Shown here piece by piece: positions 1 through 6,201 of a DNA stretch of 6,508 nucleotides. The notes below the pieces were generated by a model. The model was not told the origin of the DNA. It made no database searches and saw nothing but the letters and a program-made list of their open reading frames with translations. Source of the DNA: Candidatus Atribacteria bacterium (lineage in GTDB: Bacteria; Atribacterota; Atribacteria; Atribacterales; Atribacteraceae); NCBI GenBank assembly GCA_003561145.1, contig PWXL01000107.1, forward strand, positions 1-6,508, written 5' to 3'. The position numbers and the translations under genes are program-made. Each line of letters starts with the position of its first letter. Within the stretch, counting starts at the first letter, position 1.

Positions 1-2
1 CT

Positions 3-458
3 TTTTGCGAATCAATCCAGGTGGAGGTTATCCCTGTTTATGGACCGACCGTGAACGATCAGGCACTGGTTTTCAGAGTGCATTTTCCTGGCCTATCCAT
101 CCTGATAAGTGGAGATATCGAGGAGGGAGGTATGCGTCATTTATTCCGCTTCGGTTCCTTGGTGTTCAGCGCGGACGTTCTTATAATGCCTCACCATGGA
201 CAGTATACTGAAACCTTGCGGGAATTGGTATCTACATCCGGCGCCGTTTCTGCTATTATTTCGGTGGGAGAAAACACATATGGTCACCCCGATCCCAGAA
301 CTCTTCATCTCCTTGAAGAGATGGGTGTAGAAGGGTATGTCACTTACCGGGACGGTGGGATTCGGGTCACTCCCTCGACAGGTGGCTTAAGGATCGAAGA
401 GTTTGGAAAACGAAAACCTCTCACGCTTGATGCGTTCCATACCCCGCACGGTGGATAG
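3..458 (+). CDS. comEC: ComEC/Rec2 family DNA-uptake channel protein, C-terminal part (5' end outside window)
   Basis: This is the last ~150 residues of a ComEC/Rec2 protein; the reading frame is open from the left edge, so the gene starts upstream. ComEC is the inner-membrane channel that brings single-stranded DNA into the cytoplasm during natural transformation. What is visible is the end of the C-terminal metallo-beta-lactamase-like domain: an NDQALVFRV strand, the ILISGDIEE segment, DVLIMPHHGQY and then ISVGENTYGHPDPRTL. These match the family's typical GD, HHG and N.YGHP.P blocks. The membrane domain is not in the window. The only in-frame start codon near the edge (GTG at 21) is internal, because the sequence before it continues in the same style. 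The 3' end overlaps the proposed holA start, which fits the comEC–holA order common in Bacillota. The presence of comEC does not by itself show that the cell is competent. The family assignment is firm. Confidence 0.9.
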   Translation, partial: FCESIQVEVIPVYGPTVNDQALVFRVHFPGLSILISGDIEEGGMRHLFRFGSLVFSADVLIMPHHGQYTETLRELVSTSGAVSAIISVGENTYGHPDPRTLHLLEEMGVEGYVTYRDGGIRVTPSTGGLRIEEFGKRKPLTLDAFHTPHGG

Positions 459-1389
459 GCTGGTTTTTTACCTGTGCATAAACCGGAGAATGTGGGACAG
501 GGAAATTTTCCCCGCAGTGAAAAAACAGCTGAACATTGAGCGGGTAATCCGAATACAGGGGAAAGAGGAATGGGGGAAACGCCGGCAGGAGTTTCTCAAT
601 CCCTCCTTATTTCCTGTAAAAAACGCTATAGTATTCGAGAATACAGAGGAAAAAGATGTTCTTGATATATTCAGAAAGGAAAAAAGTCTTGAGGATACGG
701 TTTTTCTGTGTATCCTGACGGCAAAACCGAAAAAAAGCTGGACAAAGATTCCGGTGATAGAAGTGAGGGTTCCGGAAAGAGAGATCATGGGAAGCCTGTG
801 CCGCCGGTATGGGTGTAACCCTACCGCAAAAGCCCTTGATGCCTTGGTCCGCTTCTGGAGAGAATATGACCTCTCTGATGAAGACATTGAACAATTTCTG
901 TGCTCACGTAGTAAAGACACTATCGATATTCTCGATGTAGAAGTATTTTTCGAAAAAAACGAGAAAACACTGACGTTCGGTTTTCTTGACGAAGTGGGTA
1001 AGAAAAACGCTATGCGGGCACAATTGCATTTTTCCCGGTTGATGCAGTTGGGAACGCCGCCTGCCTTGCTTCTCACTCTGCTCGCCCGCCGATTCCGCCT
1101 TATATACCAAATTCTCGAAAGCGGGGAAACCAGCACCGACCTGTGGAAAGGCAGTGCTCTCAACCAGTTTGAAATGAAGAAGATACAAGTGACGGCAAAA
1201 AACTTTACCCTGCAGGAAGCACGCACCGTACTCTATACACTTGCTGCTGTTGATCGCCGCTTGAAAACATCTCCCGTAGATTTCGAGGCAATGATGTTAG
1301 AGACTATTCTCTGTATCAGCGGGGGAGAGAAGACGACAGACTCTGCTCCCCCAACCTCCTCAGAATCGATTCACCGGCGAGCGAGGTAA
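403..1389 (+). CDS. holA: DNA polymerase III delta subunit
   Basis: The product is the delta subunit of the clamp loader, which opens the beta sliding clamp during replication. Length (328 aa from this start) is usual for the family. Visible family features are an N-terminal VFYL strand (residues 21–24), the NPSLFPVKNAIVF block (66–78), the middle helical stretch with DLSDEDIEQFL (156–166), and the C-terminal domain with LLTLLARRFRLIYQI (223–237) and the AAVDRRLKTSPVDFE end (281–295). There is no Walker A motif, as expected for delta. The start is uncertain. TTG at 403 has a TAAGGA site 9 bases upstream and overlaps comEC by 56 bases. ATG at 430, GTG at 451 and ATG at 490 are in frame but lack a well-placed Shine-Dalgarno sequence; GTG 451 would put VFYL close to the N-terminus as in typical homologues. 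The sequence is divergent, but overall pattern and place after comEC agree. The gene is probably translated from the comEC transcript. Confidence 0.86.
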   Translation: MENENLSRLMRSIPRTVDRLVFYLCINRRMWDREIFPAVKKQLNIERVIRIQGKEEWGKRRQEFLNPSLFPVKNAIVFENTEEKDVLDIFRKEKSLEDTVFLCILTAKPKKSWTKIPVIEVRVPEREIMGSLCRRYGCNPTAKALDALVRFWREYDLSDEDIEQFLCSRSKDTIDILDVEVFFEKNEKTLTFGFLDEVGKKNAMRAQLHFSRLMQLGTPPALLLTLLARRFRLIYQILESGETSTDLWKGSALNQFEMKKIQVTAKNFTLQEARTVLYTLAAVDRRLKTSPVDFEAMMLETILCISGGEKTTDSAPPTSSESIHRRAR

Positions 1390-1416
1390 GGAGGGTGAAT
1401 GGATTCGACTTTTATT
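1363..1416 (+). terminator. Probable intrinsic terminator of comEC–holA
   Basis: Bases 1363–1375 and 1394–1406 form an inverted repeat with 12 of 13 positions paired (one G·G mismatch), enclosing an 18-base loop. A T-rich run (CTTTTATT, 1409–1416) follows on the plus strand. The holA stop codon (1387–1389) lies inside the loop. On the minus strand the same hairpin would fall just after the rpsT stop codon but is not followed by a T-run, so it looks like a plus-strand terminator that could still protect the rpsT mRNA 3' end. The loop is large and the stem only moderately GC-rich, so strength is uncertain. Confidence 0.55.
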
Positions 1417-1693
1417 GGGAAGTGACAGCTTCAGAACGGGCATTCAAACGCCTTGCAAGCCTGGATTTCAGGCGGGAGGCTTTATTAGGATGGAAGACGC
1501 CCTTGGCGGCTGCCATGTCAACTTTCTTTGTCACCTCTGAAAAATGCAGGCGCGCTTCTTCCATCTTACCCTCTTCCAGTAAAGAAAGAAATTTTTTCAT
1601 AGTGGTCTTGGTCACGGACCCGAAACGCCGGTTCCTCATCCTGCGTTCCCGGCTTTGCCGCAACCTTTTCAACGCTGACTTTGTATTGGGCAT
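1412..1693 (-). CDS. rpsT: 30S ribosomal protein S20
   Basis: S20 is a primary binder of 16S rRNA in the small ribosomal subunit. The 93-residue product has the usual length and the typical start MPNTKSALKRLRQSRERR, followed by NRRFGSVTKTTMKKF and the conserved C-terminal part AAAKGVFHPNKASRLKSRLARRLN, here read as two adjoining helices. It is very basic, as expected. The ATG at 1693 is preceded by a strong Shine-Dalgarno sequence (GAGGTGAT, minus strand of 1697–1704). The gene converges on holA with 22 bases between the two stop codons, the same relative orientation known from Bacillus subtilis. It has its own promoter and leader hairpin (separate entries). No T-run terminator is visible on its strand before it meets holA. 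Confidence 0.96.
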   Translation of the reverse strand: MPNTKSALKRLRQSRERRMRNRRFGSVTKTTMKKFLSLLEEGKMEEARLHFSEVTKKVDMAAAKGVFHPNKASRLKSRLARRLNARSEAVTSQ

Positions 1694-1700
1694 GATATCA

Positions 1701-1729
1701 CCTCGTTCACTGATGTTTGTGAAGCGAGG
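1701..1729 (-). promoter_or_regulatory. 5'-leader hairpin of rpsT
   Basis: On the minus strand CCTCGCTTCAC and GTGAACGAGG form an inverted repeat of about ten pairs with one bulged base and an 8-base loop. It sits between the promoter and the start codon, and the 3' arm contains the first four bases of the Shine-Dalgarno sequence GAGGTGAT. If transcription begins about 7 bases after the proposed -10 box, the RNA starts inside the 5' arm, so only a shortened stem would form. The structure may adjust ribosome access or stabilise the 5' end. E. coli S20 is known to control its own translation, but a shared mechanism is only inference. Confidence 0.4.
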
Positions 1730-1732
1730 CCA

Positions 1733-1761
1733 ATTGTATCATTACCCGTGATTGAATGCAA
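1733..1761 (-). promoter_or_regulatory. Promoter of rpsT (sigma-A type)
   Basis: On the minus strand TTGCAT (plus 1756–1761) and TACAAT (plus 1733–1738) are separated by exactly 17 bases. The -10 box matches the consensus at five of six positions; the -35 box keeps the TTG core. The predicted start point is near 1726, giving a leader of roughly 33 bases before the rpsT ATG. A GAATGCA direct repeat (1754–1760, 1764–1770) overlaps the -35 region and is probably incidental. Confidence 0.6.
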
Positions 1762-1871
1762 CGGAATGCAGTGGATTGCTCACCATTGCGGGTGGAAAAT
1801 GGAGCAGGCCGGGGGAGGGGTGTACCTTTTCAAAGCAGCAAGGTGAGCTGCAGACGGTGCGTGCAGAGCGC

Positions 1872-1901
1872 TTGACCTTGCAATGGGGAATATGGTACAA
1901 A
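1872..1901 (+). promoter_or_regulatory. Candidate promoter of the MFS transporter gene
   Basis: TTGACC (1872–1877) and TACAAA (1896–1901) are spaced by 18 bases, 36 bases before the transporter start codon. The -35 box is good (five of six) and the -10 box weaker (four of six). The divergent region 1694–1937 otherwise holds the rpsT promoter and leader and a short GCAGC/GCTGC hairpin (1835–1851). I see no further gene or RNA in it. Confidence 0.4.
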
Positions 1902-1937
1902 GGCGTTTGACTGTATTTTCCGGAGGCGTTCAGAATC

Positions 1938-3119
1938 ATGGAAAACCGATCCTTCCTTTTCACCAGCAGGACAAGTCATGCGGTGAATGATATATACTGG
2001 TTTATACTGCCCGCAGTGCTTCCTCTTATCCTGGAACAGTTTGGATTGGAATATGGCCCAGCGGGGGGTTTGCTCACGGCTTTTCTCGGGATGATTGCTT
2101 TTTTTTCCCTTGTTTTTGGCAAGCTTTCCGATCGTTTCCCCCGCTGGCTGATCATCGGTGTGGGTTTTGTGGTGACGGCGGGAGGAATGGTTGCCGCCGG
2201 ACTCTCTCCCACATTCCCAGTTTTTCTGGTCCTTATTTTGCTTACGGGTGTGGGAGTGAGTACATACCACCCCACGATGTATGCCGCGGTCGATGAGTCA
2301 ACGTTGACCCGGCGTGGAAAGAATTACGGTTCCTTCGAATTCTGGGGTGCTACCGGGATTTTTCTCATGTTCGTGATCTACGGAAGGCTTTTACAGGTTC
2401 TGGATTGGCGGGGTCTGTTCTTCATTTCCGCTGTTCCTGCAGTCATTATGGCCTATGTGTTCTTGCGTCTTCGGACCTTCTCCACCTCTGAAAACGTCAC
2501 CCCTCCTCTCTCCAACGAAAATGAGAAAACCATGGAGCGTACGCCGCTCATGGTCAATATTCTCTTTTTCCTTGGTGTGACCGTCCGTGTATTATGCATC
2601 ACTGCTGTTGTCAATTTTGTCCCTACCTATCTTGTGCGTGATGTCGGACTCCCCCCCTGGACAGCCAGTTACGGTTCCGGTTTCATCTTTCTTGGAGGGA
2701 TGCTGTTTGTTCCCCTTGCAGGGGTACTGGTGGATCGCTGGAAACCATTCCCCGTGCTGCAAGTCCTGGCGGCCGCCACCGGGCCGGTTATCTTCCTGGT
2801 AGGAACACTTCAATCCTTTTGGTCTATCGGTCTCATGCTCATTATCTTCGGAGGATGCTGGTTGGGCGTTATGCCATCCCAAAACATGATGCTGTCATCG
2901 CTTCACCGGTCCATCGGGAAAGGACAGGCATTCGGTATTTTAATGGGTCTTATGACCATAACAAACGCTTTGGGTCCGGGTCTTTTCGGAATATTGGCCG
3001 ACAGGATCGGCCTGGGTACATCAATCCAGGTTTTTTCCCTTCCGGCGGTGGCGGGCTGGATATTCTTTCTTCTCATGTCACGTACCGTATTCATGCGCAC
3101 CTCGCTGATGTACAGGTAG
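1938..3119 (+). CDS. Major facilitator superfamily transporter, fosmidomycin-resistance (Fsr)-like
   Basis: The 393-residue product has about twelve hydrophobic segments: roughly residues 14–33, 42–61, 71–88, 93–112, 135–150, 159–178, 204–232, 246–265, 272–291, 297–313, 327–350 and 365–381. A hydrophilic loop (about 180–203) separates the two six-helix halves. The MFS motif A appears as GKLSDRFPRW (61–70) after helix 2, and its counterpart AGVLVDRWKP (261–270) after helix 8. The start SHAVNDIYWFILPAVLPLI resembles Fsr-type exporters, and so do the YHPTMYAAVDE stretch after helix 4 and the SFEFWGATG block before helix 5. It is a membrane exporter driven by the proton gradient by family inference; the substrate cannot be read from sequence, so no gene symbol is given. 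ATG 1938 has GGAGG at 1922–1926, a somewhat long spacing of 11 bases. It appears to be a single-gene unit between rpsT and rplM. No clear terminator follows it. Confidence 0.85.
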   Translation: MENRSFLFTSRTSHAVNDIYWFILPAVLPLILEQFGLEYGPAGGLLTAFLGMIAFFSLVFGKLSDRFPRWLIIGVGFVVTAGGMVAAGLSPTFPVFLVLILLTGVGVSTYHPTMYAAVDESTLTRRGKNYGSFEFWGATGIFLMFVIYGRLLQVLDWRGLFFISAVPAVIMAYVFLRLRTFSTSENVTPPLSNENEKTMERTPLMVNILFFLGVTVRVLCITAVVNFVPTYLVRDVGLPPWTASYGSGFIFLGGMLFVPLAGVLVDRWKPFPVLQVLAAATGPVIFLVGTLQSFWSIGLMLIIFGGCWLGVMPSQNMMLSSLHRSIGKGQAFGILMGLMTITNALGPGLFGILADRIGLGTSIQVFSLPAVAGWIFFLLMSRTVFMRTSLMYR

Positions 3120-3162
3120 AGGAAAAGGAAACGATCCTTGGCTCTGGGTTGACAGTCTTGAC

Positions 3163-3192
3163 TTGACTTTTACCCCATGCTTCTTTTACAAT
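3163..3192 (+). promoter_or_regulatory. Promoter of rplM–rpsI
   Basis: TTGACT (3163–3168) and TACAAT (3187–3192) are 18 bases apart, both five of six to consensus. Two more -35-like hexamers lie just upstream, TTGACA (3149–3154) and TTGACT (3158–3163), but their spacing to this -10 box is too long. The predicted start near 3199 gives a leader of about 33 bases. That leader holds only a weak CTGT/ACAG pairing and is short for a full L13-binding leader. Confidence 0.65.
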
Positions 3193-3231
3193 GCAATCTG
3201 CTGTCTTAACACAAACAGAGGAGATCGGCAC

Positions 3232-3675
3232 ATGCAGAACAAAACATATTTTCCACCGGTCAAAGAGATAGAGCGCAAATGGCACGTGGTGGATGCTGAC
3301 GGTCAGGTGTTGGGAAGGCTCGCTTCCCAGATTGCCATGATTTTAATGGGAAAGAATAAAAATACGTACACCCCTTTCCAGGACACGGGTGATTTTGTCA
3401 TTGTCATCAACGCCGTCAAGGTCCGTGTAACCGGCAAGAAACTCGAGCAAAAATTATACCGGAGACATAGCGGTTACCCGGGAGGATTTCGCGCCGAGCC
3501 GCTGGGGCATTTATTGGCACGCAGACCGGAAGAGGTAATAAGAAGGGCTGTATGGGGCATGATTCCTCATAATAGGCTGGGTCGGCGGCAGATAAAAAAG
3601 CTCAAGGTATATGCCGGCCCATCGCACCCTCACGCTGCACAAGTTCCATCCCCACTGGAGATAAGGAGTGAATAA
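3232..3675 (+). CDS. rplM: 50S ribosomal protein L13
   Basis: L13 is an early-assembly protein of the large ribosomal subunit. The 147-residue product carries the family blocks in order: KWHVVDADGQVLGRLAS (16–32), the TYTPFQDTGDFVIVINA segment, VTGKKLEQKLYRRHSGYPGG, and the C-terminal VWGMIP.N.LGR and KLKVYAGPSHPHAAQ regions. The frame is open further upstream, to a TTG at 3163, but that extension would lie on the promoter. ATG 3232 has GAGGAG (3218–3223) at an 8-base spacing and gives the normal family length. The gene forms the classical pair with rpsI, whose ribosome binding site is embedded in the end of rplM. Confidence 0.97.
   Translation: MQNKTYFPPVKEIERKWHVVDADGQVLGRLASQIAMILMGKNKNTYTPFQDTGDFVIVINAVKVRVTGKKLEQKLYRRHSGYPGGFRAEPLGHLLARRPEEVIRRAVWGMIPHNRLGRRQIKKLKVYAGPSHPHAAQVPSPLEIRSE
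3663..3668 (+). promoter_or_regulatory. Ribosome binding site that sets the rpsI start
   Basis: AAGGAG lies inside the last codons of rplM, 8 bases before the GTG at 3677. The other in-frame GTG at 3668 overlaps this site and would have only GGAG (3657–3660) in front of it. The spacing and the family's usual N-terminus favour 3677. Confidence 0.7.
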
Positions 3676-3676
3676 C

Positions 3677-4072
3677 GTGGAAGCACAGGTGAAGTATTAT
3701 GCCACCGGGAGAAGAAAAACTTCTATAGCCCGGGTATGGTTGACATTGGGAAGCGGCAAGGTTGTGGTCAATGGACGGGACGTGGATAATTTTTTCCCCC
3801 GTTCAACCTGGCAAATACTTGCCACGAAGCCGCTTGTTCTCACCGGCAGTGAATCCCGGTTTGATGTTCATGCCAAAACTGAAGGCGGGGGCTTAAGCGG
3901 CCAGGCAGGAGCGGTAGCATTGGGAATTTCACGAGCTCTTCTGCAGGTGGATGAGAGTATGAAAACCACACTGAAAAAGGCGGGGCTTCTTACCCGGGAC
4001 CCAAGGATGAAGGAGCGGAAAAAGTATGGATTGCGGAGTGCCCGCGCCCGCTTCCAGTTTTCCAAACGGTAA
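3677..4072 (+). CDS. rpsI: 30S ribosomal protein S9
   Basis: S9 sits in the head of the small subunit, and its C-terminal tail reaches toward the tRNA in the P site. The 131-residue product has the family start AQVKYYATGRRKTSIARV, the VVNGRDVDNFFPR strand, the GGGLSGQAGAVALGISRALL block, and the RDPRMKERKKYGLRSARARFQFSKR end, split as RDPRMKERKKYGL and the SKR tail that contacts tRNA. The start GTG 3677 is chosen over GTG 3668 because of the AAGGAG site at a spacing of 8 and the family's usual length of about 130. Only one base separates it from the rplM stop, so translation is probably coupled. An intrinsic terminator follows after 11 bases. Confidence 0.96.
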   Translation: MEAQVKYYATGRRKTSIARVWLTLGSGKVVVNGRDVDNFFPRSTWQILATKPLVLTGSESRFDVHAKTEGGGLSGQAGAVALGISRALLQVDESMKTTLKKAGLLTRDPRMKERKKYGLRSARARFQFSKR

Positions 4073-4083
4073 GTGTACCCATG

Positions 4084-4109
4084 GCCCCCTCGCGGGGGCT
4101 TTTTTGTTT
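4084..4109 (+). terminator. Intrinsic terminator of rplM–rpsI
   Basis: A perfect six-pair stem, GCCCCC (4084–4089) and GGGGGC (4094–4099), with a TCGC tetraloop is followed directly by six T residues and a further T-rich stretch (TTTTTTGTTT, 4100–4109). This is a textbook Rho-independent terminator and ends the ribosomal protein operon. The next genes therefore need their own promoter. I could not find a convincing one in the 58 bases between this site and the next start codon. Confidence 0.92.
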
Positions 4110-4167
4110 GTAAGGAAAGTTTTTCAGCTCTCCCCCTGTGAATGAAATATTTTCTTTTCAGGAGACC

Positions 4168-5247
4168 ATGGTGCAATCCTTGCCTTCTCTGGTTGTCGAC
4201 ATATCCATATTGAAGTGGAACATGACTGCATTGTTGCGGCGGTGCCGCGAGTGGAACATATGTCCCGTGGCAGTCACCAAGGGATGTCTGGCAGACCCGG
4301 TGGTGATAGAGGCACTGTGGGAAAGGGAATTCCGGAGTTATGCCGACGCCAACCTTGGAAGCCTTCTTTCCATCCGGAAACGCTACGGCGCGATTCCACA
4401 ACTCCAACTGATTCGCCTTCCCATGAGGTGGGAACTTGAACCCATGGTCGAAGCGGGAATTATCGCGCATCTTTCTCACGTGGAAGCGCTGGACGAAATC
4501 AACACCATAGCACAGTCCCGCCACTGCAATGCAGATGTATTTCTCACGGTCGAGGCAGGCGACGGCCGTGAAGGGTTTTTACCCGCGGAACTCCTGGAAT
4601 TACCGAAATTCCAGCACAGGTGGTCACATGTGAGGATACTTGGAATCAGCTTGTCGCTTGCCTGTTTGAGCGGCGTTCTTCCCTACCGGGAAACGATTCA
4701 CAGAGCCCTTGCGTGGCGGGAAGAAGTATCATGCCGTCTGGAAAGGAGCTCCTTGCTTCTTTCCGTGGGGGGAAGTACTTTTCTGCCACTGTGGGAAGAC
4801 AATCGTGTTTTTGAAGGAGTGAACCAGGTACGTGTGGGTGAAGCCTGGCTCCTGGGTACGGATATCAGCAGGAAGAATAGCTTCGCCTGGCTCAAACAGG
4901 GAGCATTCACCATTCGAGCAGAGGTAGTGGAAGTACGGTCCAAAGAGGTGAACATAAAAGATACACGTGGTTTCAATGTTTTCGGGAGAGTTGTAGAGCC
5001 ACAGCCGGGAAAGCAGCGCAGGAGAGTTCTCTTGGCTGTAGGTGCCCAAGATATAGACGAGACGCAGTTATATTTGCTGGAAGAAAATGCTAAAATAATC
5101 GGTGTTACAAGTAATTACCTGGTGTTGGATGTCGAGGAATGCACACACAACTATCAACCGGGAGAGGTGGTCGAGTTACAGGCCGGTTATGGGACGGTTA
5201 TGCGAGCCTACCTTTCGCCATTTATCAAGAAAATGTATACATACTGA
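4168..5247 (+). CDS. PLP-dependent amino acid racemase, ornithine racemase (Orr)-like
   Basis: The 359-residue product belongs to the alanine-racemase-like, fold type III PLP enzymes and fits the ornithine racemase (Orr) group best. Orr interconverts L- and D-ornithine in the cytoplasm. The N-terminal barrel begins LPSLVVDISILKWN (5–18) and carries the PLP-lysine motif VAVTKG (34–39, Lys38). Family blocks follow: LIRLPM (81–86), VEAGDGREGF (128–137), GISLSLACLSGVLP (159–172), SVGGSTFLPL (199–208, phosphate-binding loop) and VNQVRVGEAWLLG (218–230). The C-terminal beta domain ends with LNYG-like QAGYGTVMRAYLSPF (338–352). Starts: ATG 4168 has AGGAG only 3 bases away; the neighbouring GTG 4171 has the better spacing of 6; GTG 4138 has no site. 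The true start is probably 4168 or 4171. argF follows after 16 bases, which supports ornithine as substrate. Substrate specificity is inferred; a racemase for another basic amino acid is possible. Confidence 0.82.
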   Translation: MVQSLPSLVVDISILKWNMTALLRRCREWNICPVAVTKGCLADPVVIEALWEREFRSYADANLGSLLSIRKRYGAIPQLQLIRLPMRWELEPMVEAGIIAHLSHVEALDEINTIAQSRHCNADVFLTVEAGDGREGFLPAELLELPKFQHRWSHVRILGISLSLACLSGVLPYRETIHRALAWREEVSCRLERSSLLLSVGGSTFLPLWEDNRVFEGVNQVRVGEAWLLGTDISRKNSFAWLKQGAFTIRAEVVEVRSKEVNIKDTRGFNVFGRVVEPQPGKQRRRVLLAVGAQDIDETQLYLLEENAKIIGVTSNYLVLDVEECTHNYQPGEVVELQAGYGTVMRAYLSPFIKKMYTY

Positions 5248-5263
5248 AAGAGGGTGTCGCCGG

Positions 5264-6199
5264 ATGAAGTGGATGTTTCGAGGAAAAGATTTCCTCGATA
5301 TAGCAGATTTTGCCGCAGAGGAGATTCAATATCTGTTACAGACTGCAATTGCTCTGAAAAGACGCTTGATGAGCGGTGAAAGGTTGCGCACCCTCGAGGG
5401 GAAAACGCTGGCTTTGCTTTTTGAAAAACCTTCTTTACGCACCAGGGTATCTTTTGAGATGGCCATGGCCCAGCTCGGGGGAGCGTCTTTATACCTGGGG
5501 CCGGAAGAAGTTGGATTAGGGAAGCGGGAAGCGGTGAAGGACGTAGCACAAGTATTAGCCAGGATGGTGGACGCGATAATGCTGAGGACCTTTGATCACA
5601 ATACGGTTTTGGAATTGGCTCATCATTGTGAAGTACCCGTCATTAACGGTCTTTCTGATCTTCATCATCCCTGCCAGGTGCTGGGGGATCTTCTTACCAT
5701 TTTGGAAAAAAAGGGGAAAGTACAGGGAGTGGAAATAAGTTTTGTCGGTGATGGAAATAATCTTTGCCATTCATGGTTGGCCGCCTCCTCCGTATTAGGC
5801 CTCAACCTCACCGTTTCTACACCTGTTGGATTCCGGCCTGATGCAGGGATTTGGGAACAATCAGAAACGCTGATTCAAAGCAGGGGAGGCCGTTTGCGTT
5901 TCGAGCCCGACCCACGATTTGCAGTAAAGGAAACAGATGTTATCTATACTGATGTATGGACAAGTATGGGAAAAGAAAAGGAGGCCGAAGACCGCATTGT
6001 CCAATTTCGCCCCTTTCAGGTGAACAGAGATTTGCTTTCCAGGGCGGGAAAGGAAGTGATGGTGATGCATTGCATGCCGGCCCACCGGGGGCAGGAAATC
6101 ACTGATGAAGTGATGGACGGTCCTTTTTCTGTATGTATTGACCAGGCAGAGAATCGTTTGCATGCCCAGAAGGCCCTCCTGGCTCTCCTTCTGGGATAA
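5264..6199 (+). CDS. argF: Ornithine carbamoyltransferase
   Basis: The enzyme joins carbamoyl phosphate and L-ornithine to give citrulline in arginine synthesis, or runs in reverse in the arginine deiminase pathway. The 311-residue length is normal. Visible motifs are the carbamoyl-phosphate loop FEKPSLRTRVSFE (53–65), HHPCQVLGDLLT (134–145), the VGDGNN turn (161–166), DVWTSMGKE (230–238; the SMG loop binds ornithine) and HCMPAHRGQEI (269–279) with the reactive cysteine. The loop reads SLRTR instead of the better-known STRTR, and HCMP replaces HCLP. Both keep the binding arginines, threonine and cysteine. ATG 5264 has AGAGGG at a spacing of 9; the frame extends far upstream inside the racemase gene, but without support. 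The SMG loop argues against aspartate or acetylornithine carbamoyltransferase. No other arginine gene is in the window, so synthesis or breakdown cannot be decided. It is likely cotranscribed with the racemase and cdaA. Confidence 0.93.
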   Translation: MKWMFRGKDFLDIADFAAEEIQYLLQTAIALKRRLMSGERLRTLEGKTLALLFEKPSLRTRVSFEMAMAQLGGASLYLGPEEVGLGKREAVKDVAQVLARMVDAIMLRTFDHNTVLELAHHCEVPVINGLSDLHHPCQVLGDLLTILEKKGKVQGVEISFVGDGNNLCHSWLAASSVLGLNLTVSTPVGFRPDAGIWEQSETLIQSRGGRLRFEPDPRFAVKETDVIYTDVWTSMGKEKEAEDRIVQFRPFQVNRDLLSRAGKEVMVMHCMPAHRGQEITDEVMDGPFSVCIDQAENRLHAQKALLALLLG

Positions 6200-6201
6200 C
6201 G

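Noticed and set aside
468..1226. Open frame of 252 codons on the minus strand opposite holA
   Set aside because: It is rich in Arg, Ser and Phe without recognisable motifs, has no clear ribosome binding site, and lies wholly antisense to a recognised gene.
1742..2275. Minus-strand open frames opposite the start of the transporter
   Set aside because: They have no motifs and low-complexity polar composition, and they overlap the transporter coding sequence and candidate promoters.
3193..3231. Possible L13-binding leader (Rfam-type L13 leader) before rplM
   Set aside because: The predicted leader is only about 33 bases and shows just a four-pair CTGT/ACAG stem with a ten-base loop, too little to support the call.
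4110..4167. Promoter for the racemase operon
   Set aside because: One must exist by logic after the terminator, but no pair of hexamers with acceptable match and spacing stood out. It may be atypical or use another sigma factor.
3868..4524. Open frame of 218 codons on the minus strand across rpsI, the terminator and the racemase start
   Set aside because: It runs through a clear plus-strand terminator and two well-supported genes, with no family resemblance.
5233..5242. Perfect palindrome ATGTATACAT at the end of the racemase gene
   Set aside because: It is a ten-base AT-rich palindrome within coding sequence with no repeat elsewhere; chance is the simplest explanation.
5461..5490. SLRTR in place of STRTR in the carbamoyltransferase as a sign of changed function
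   Set aside because: The binding Ser, Arg and Thr are kept, and to my knowledge this variant occurs in ordinary ornithine carbamoyltransferases; the SMG and HC.P motifs are intact.
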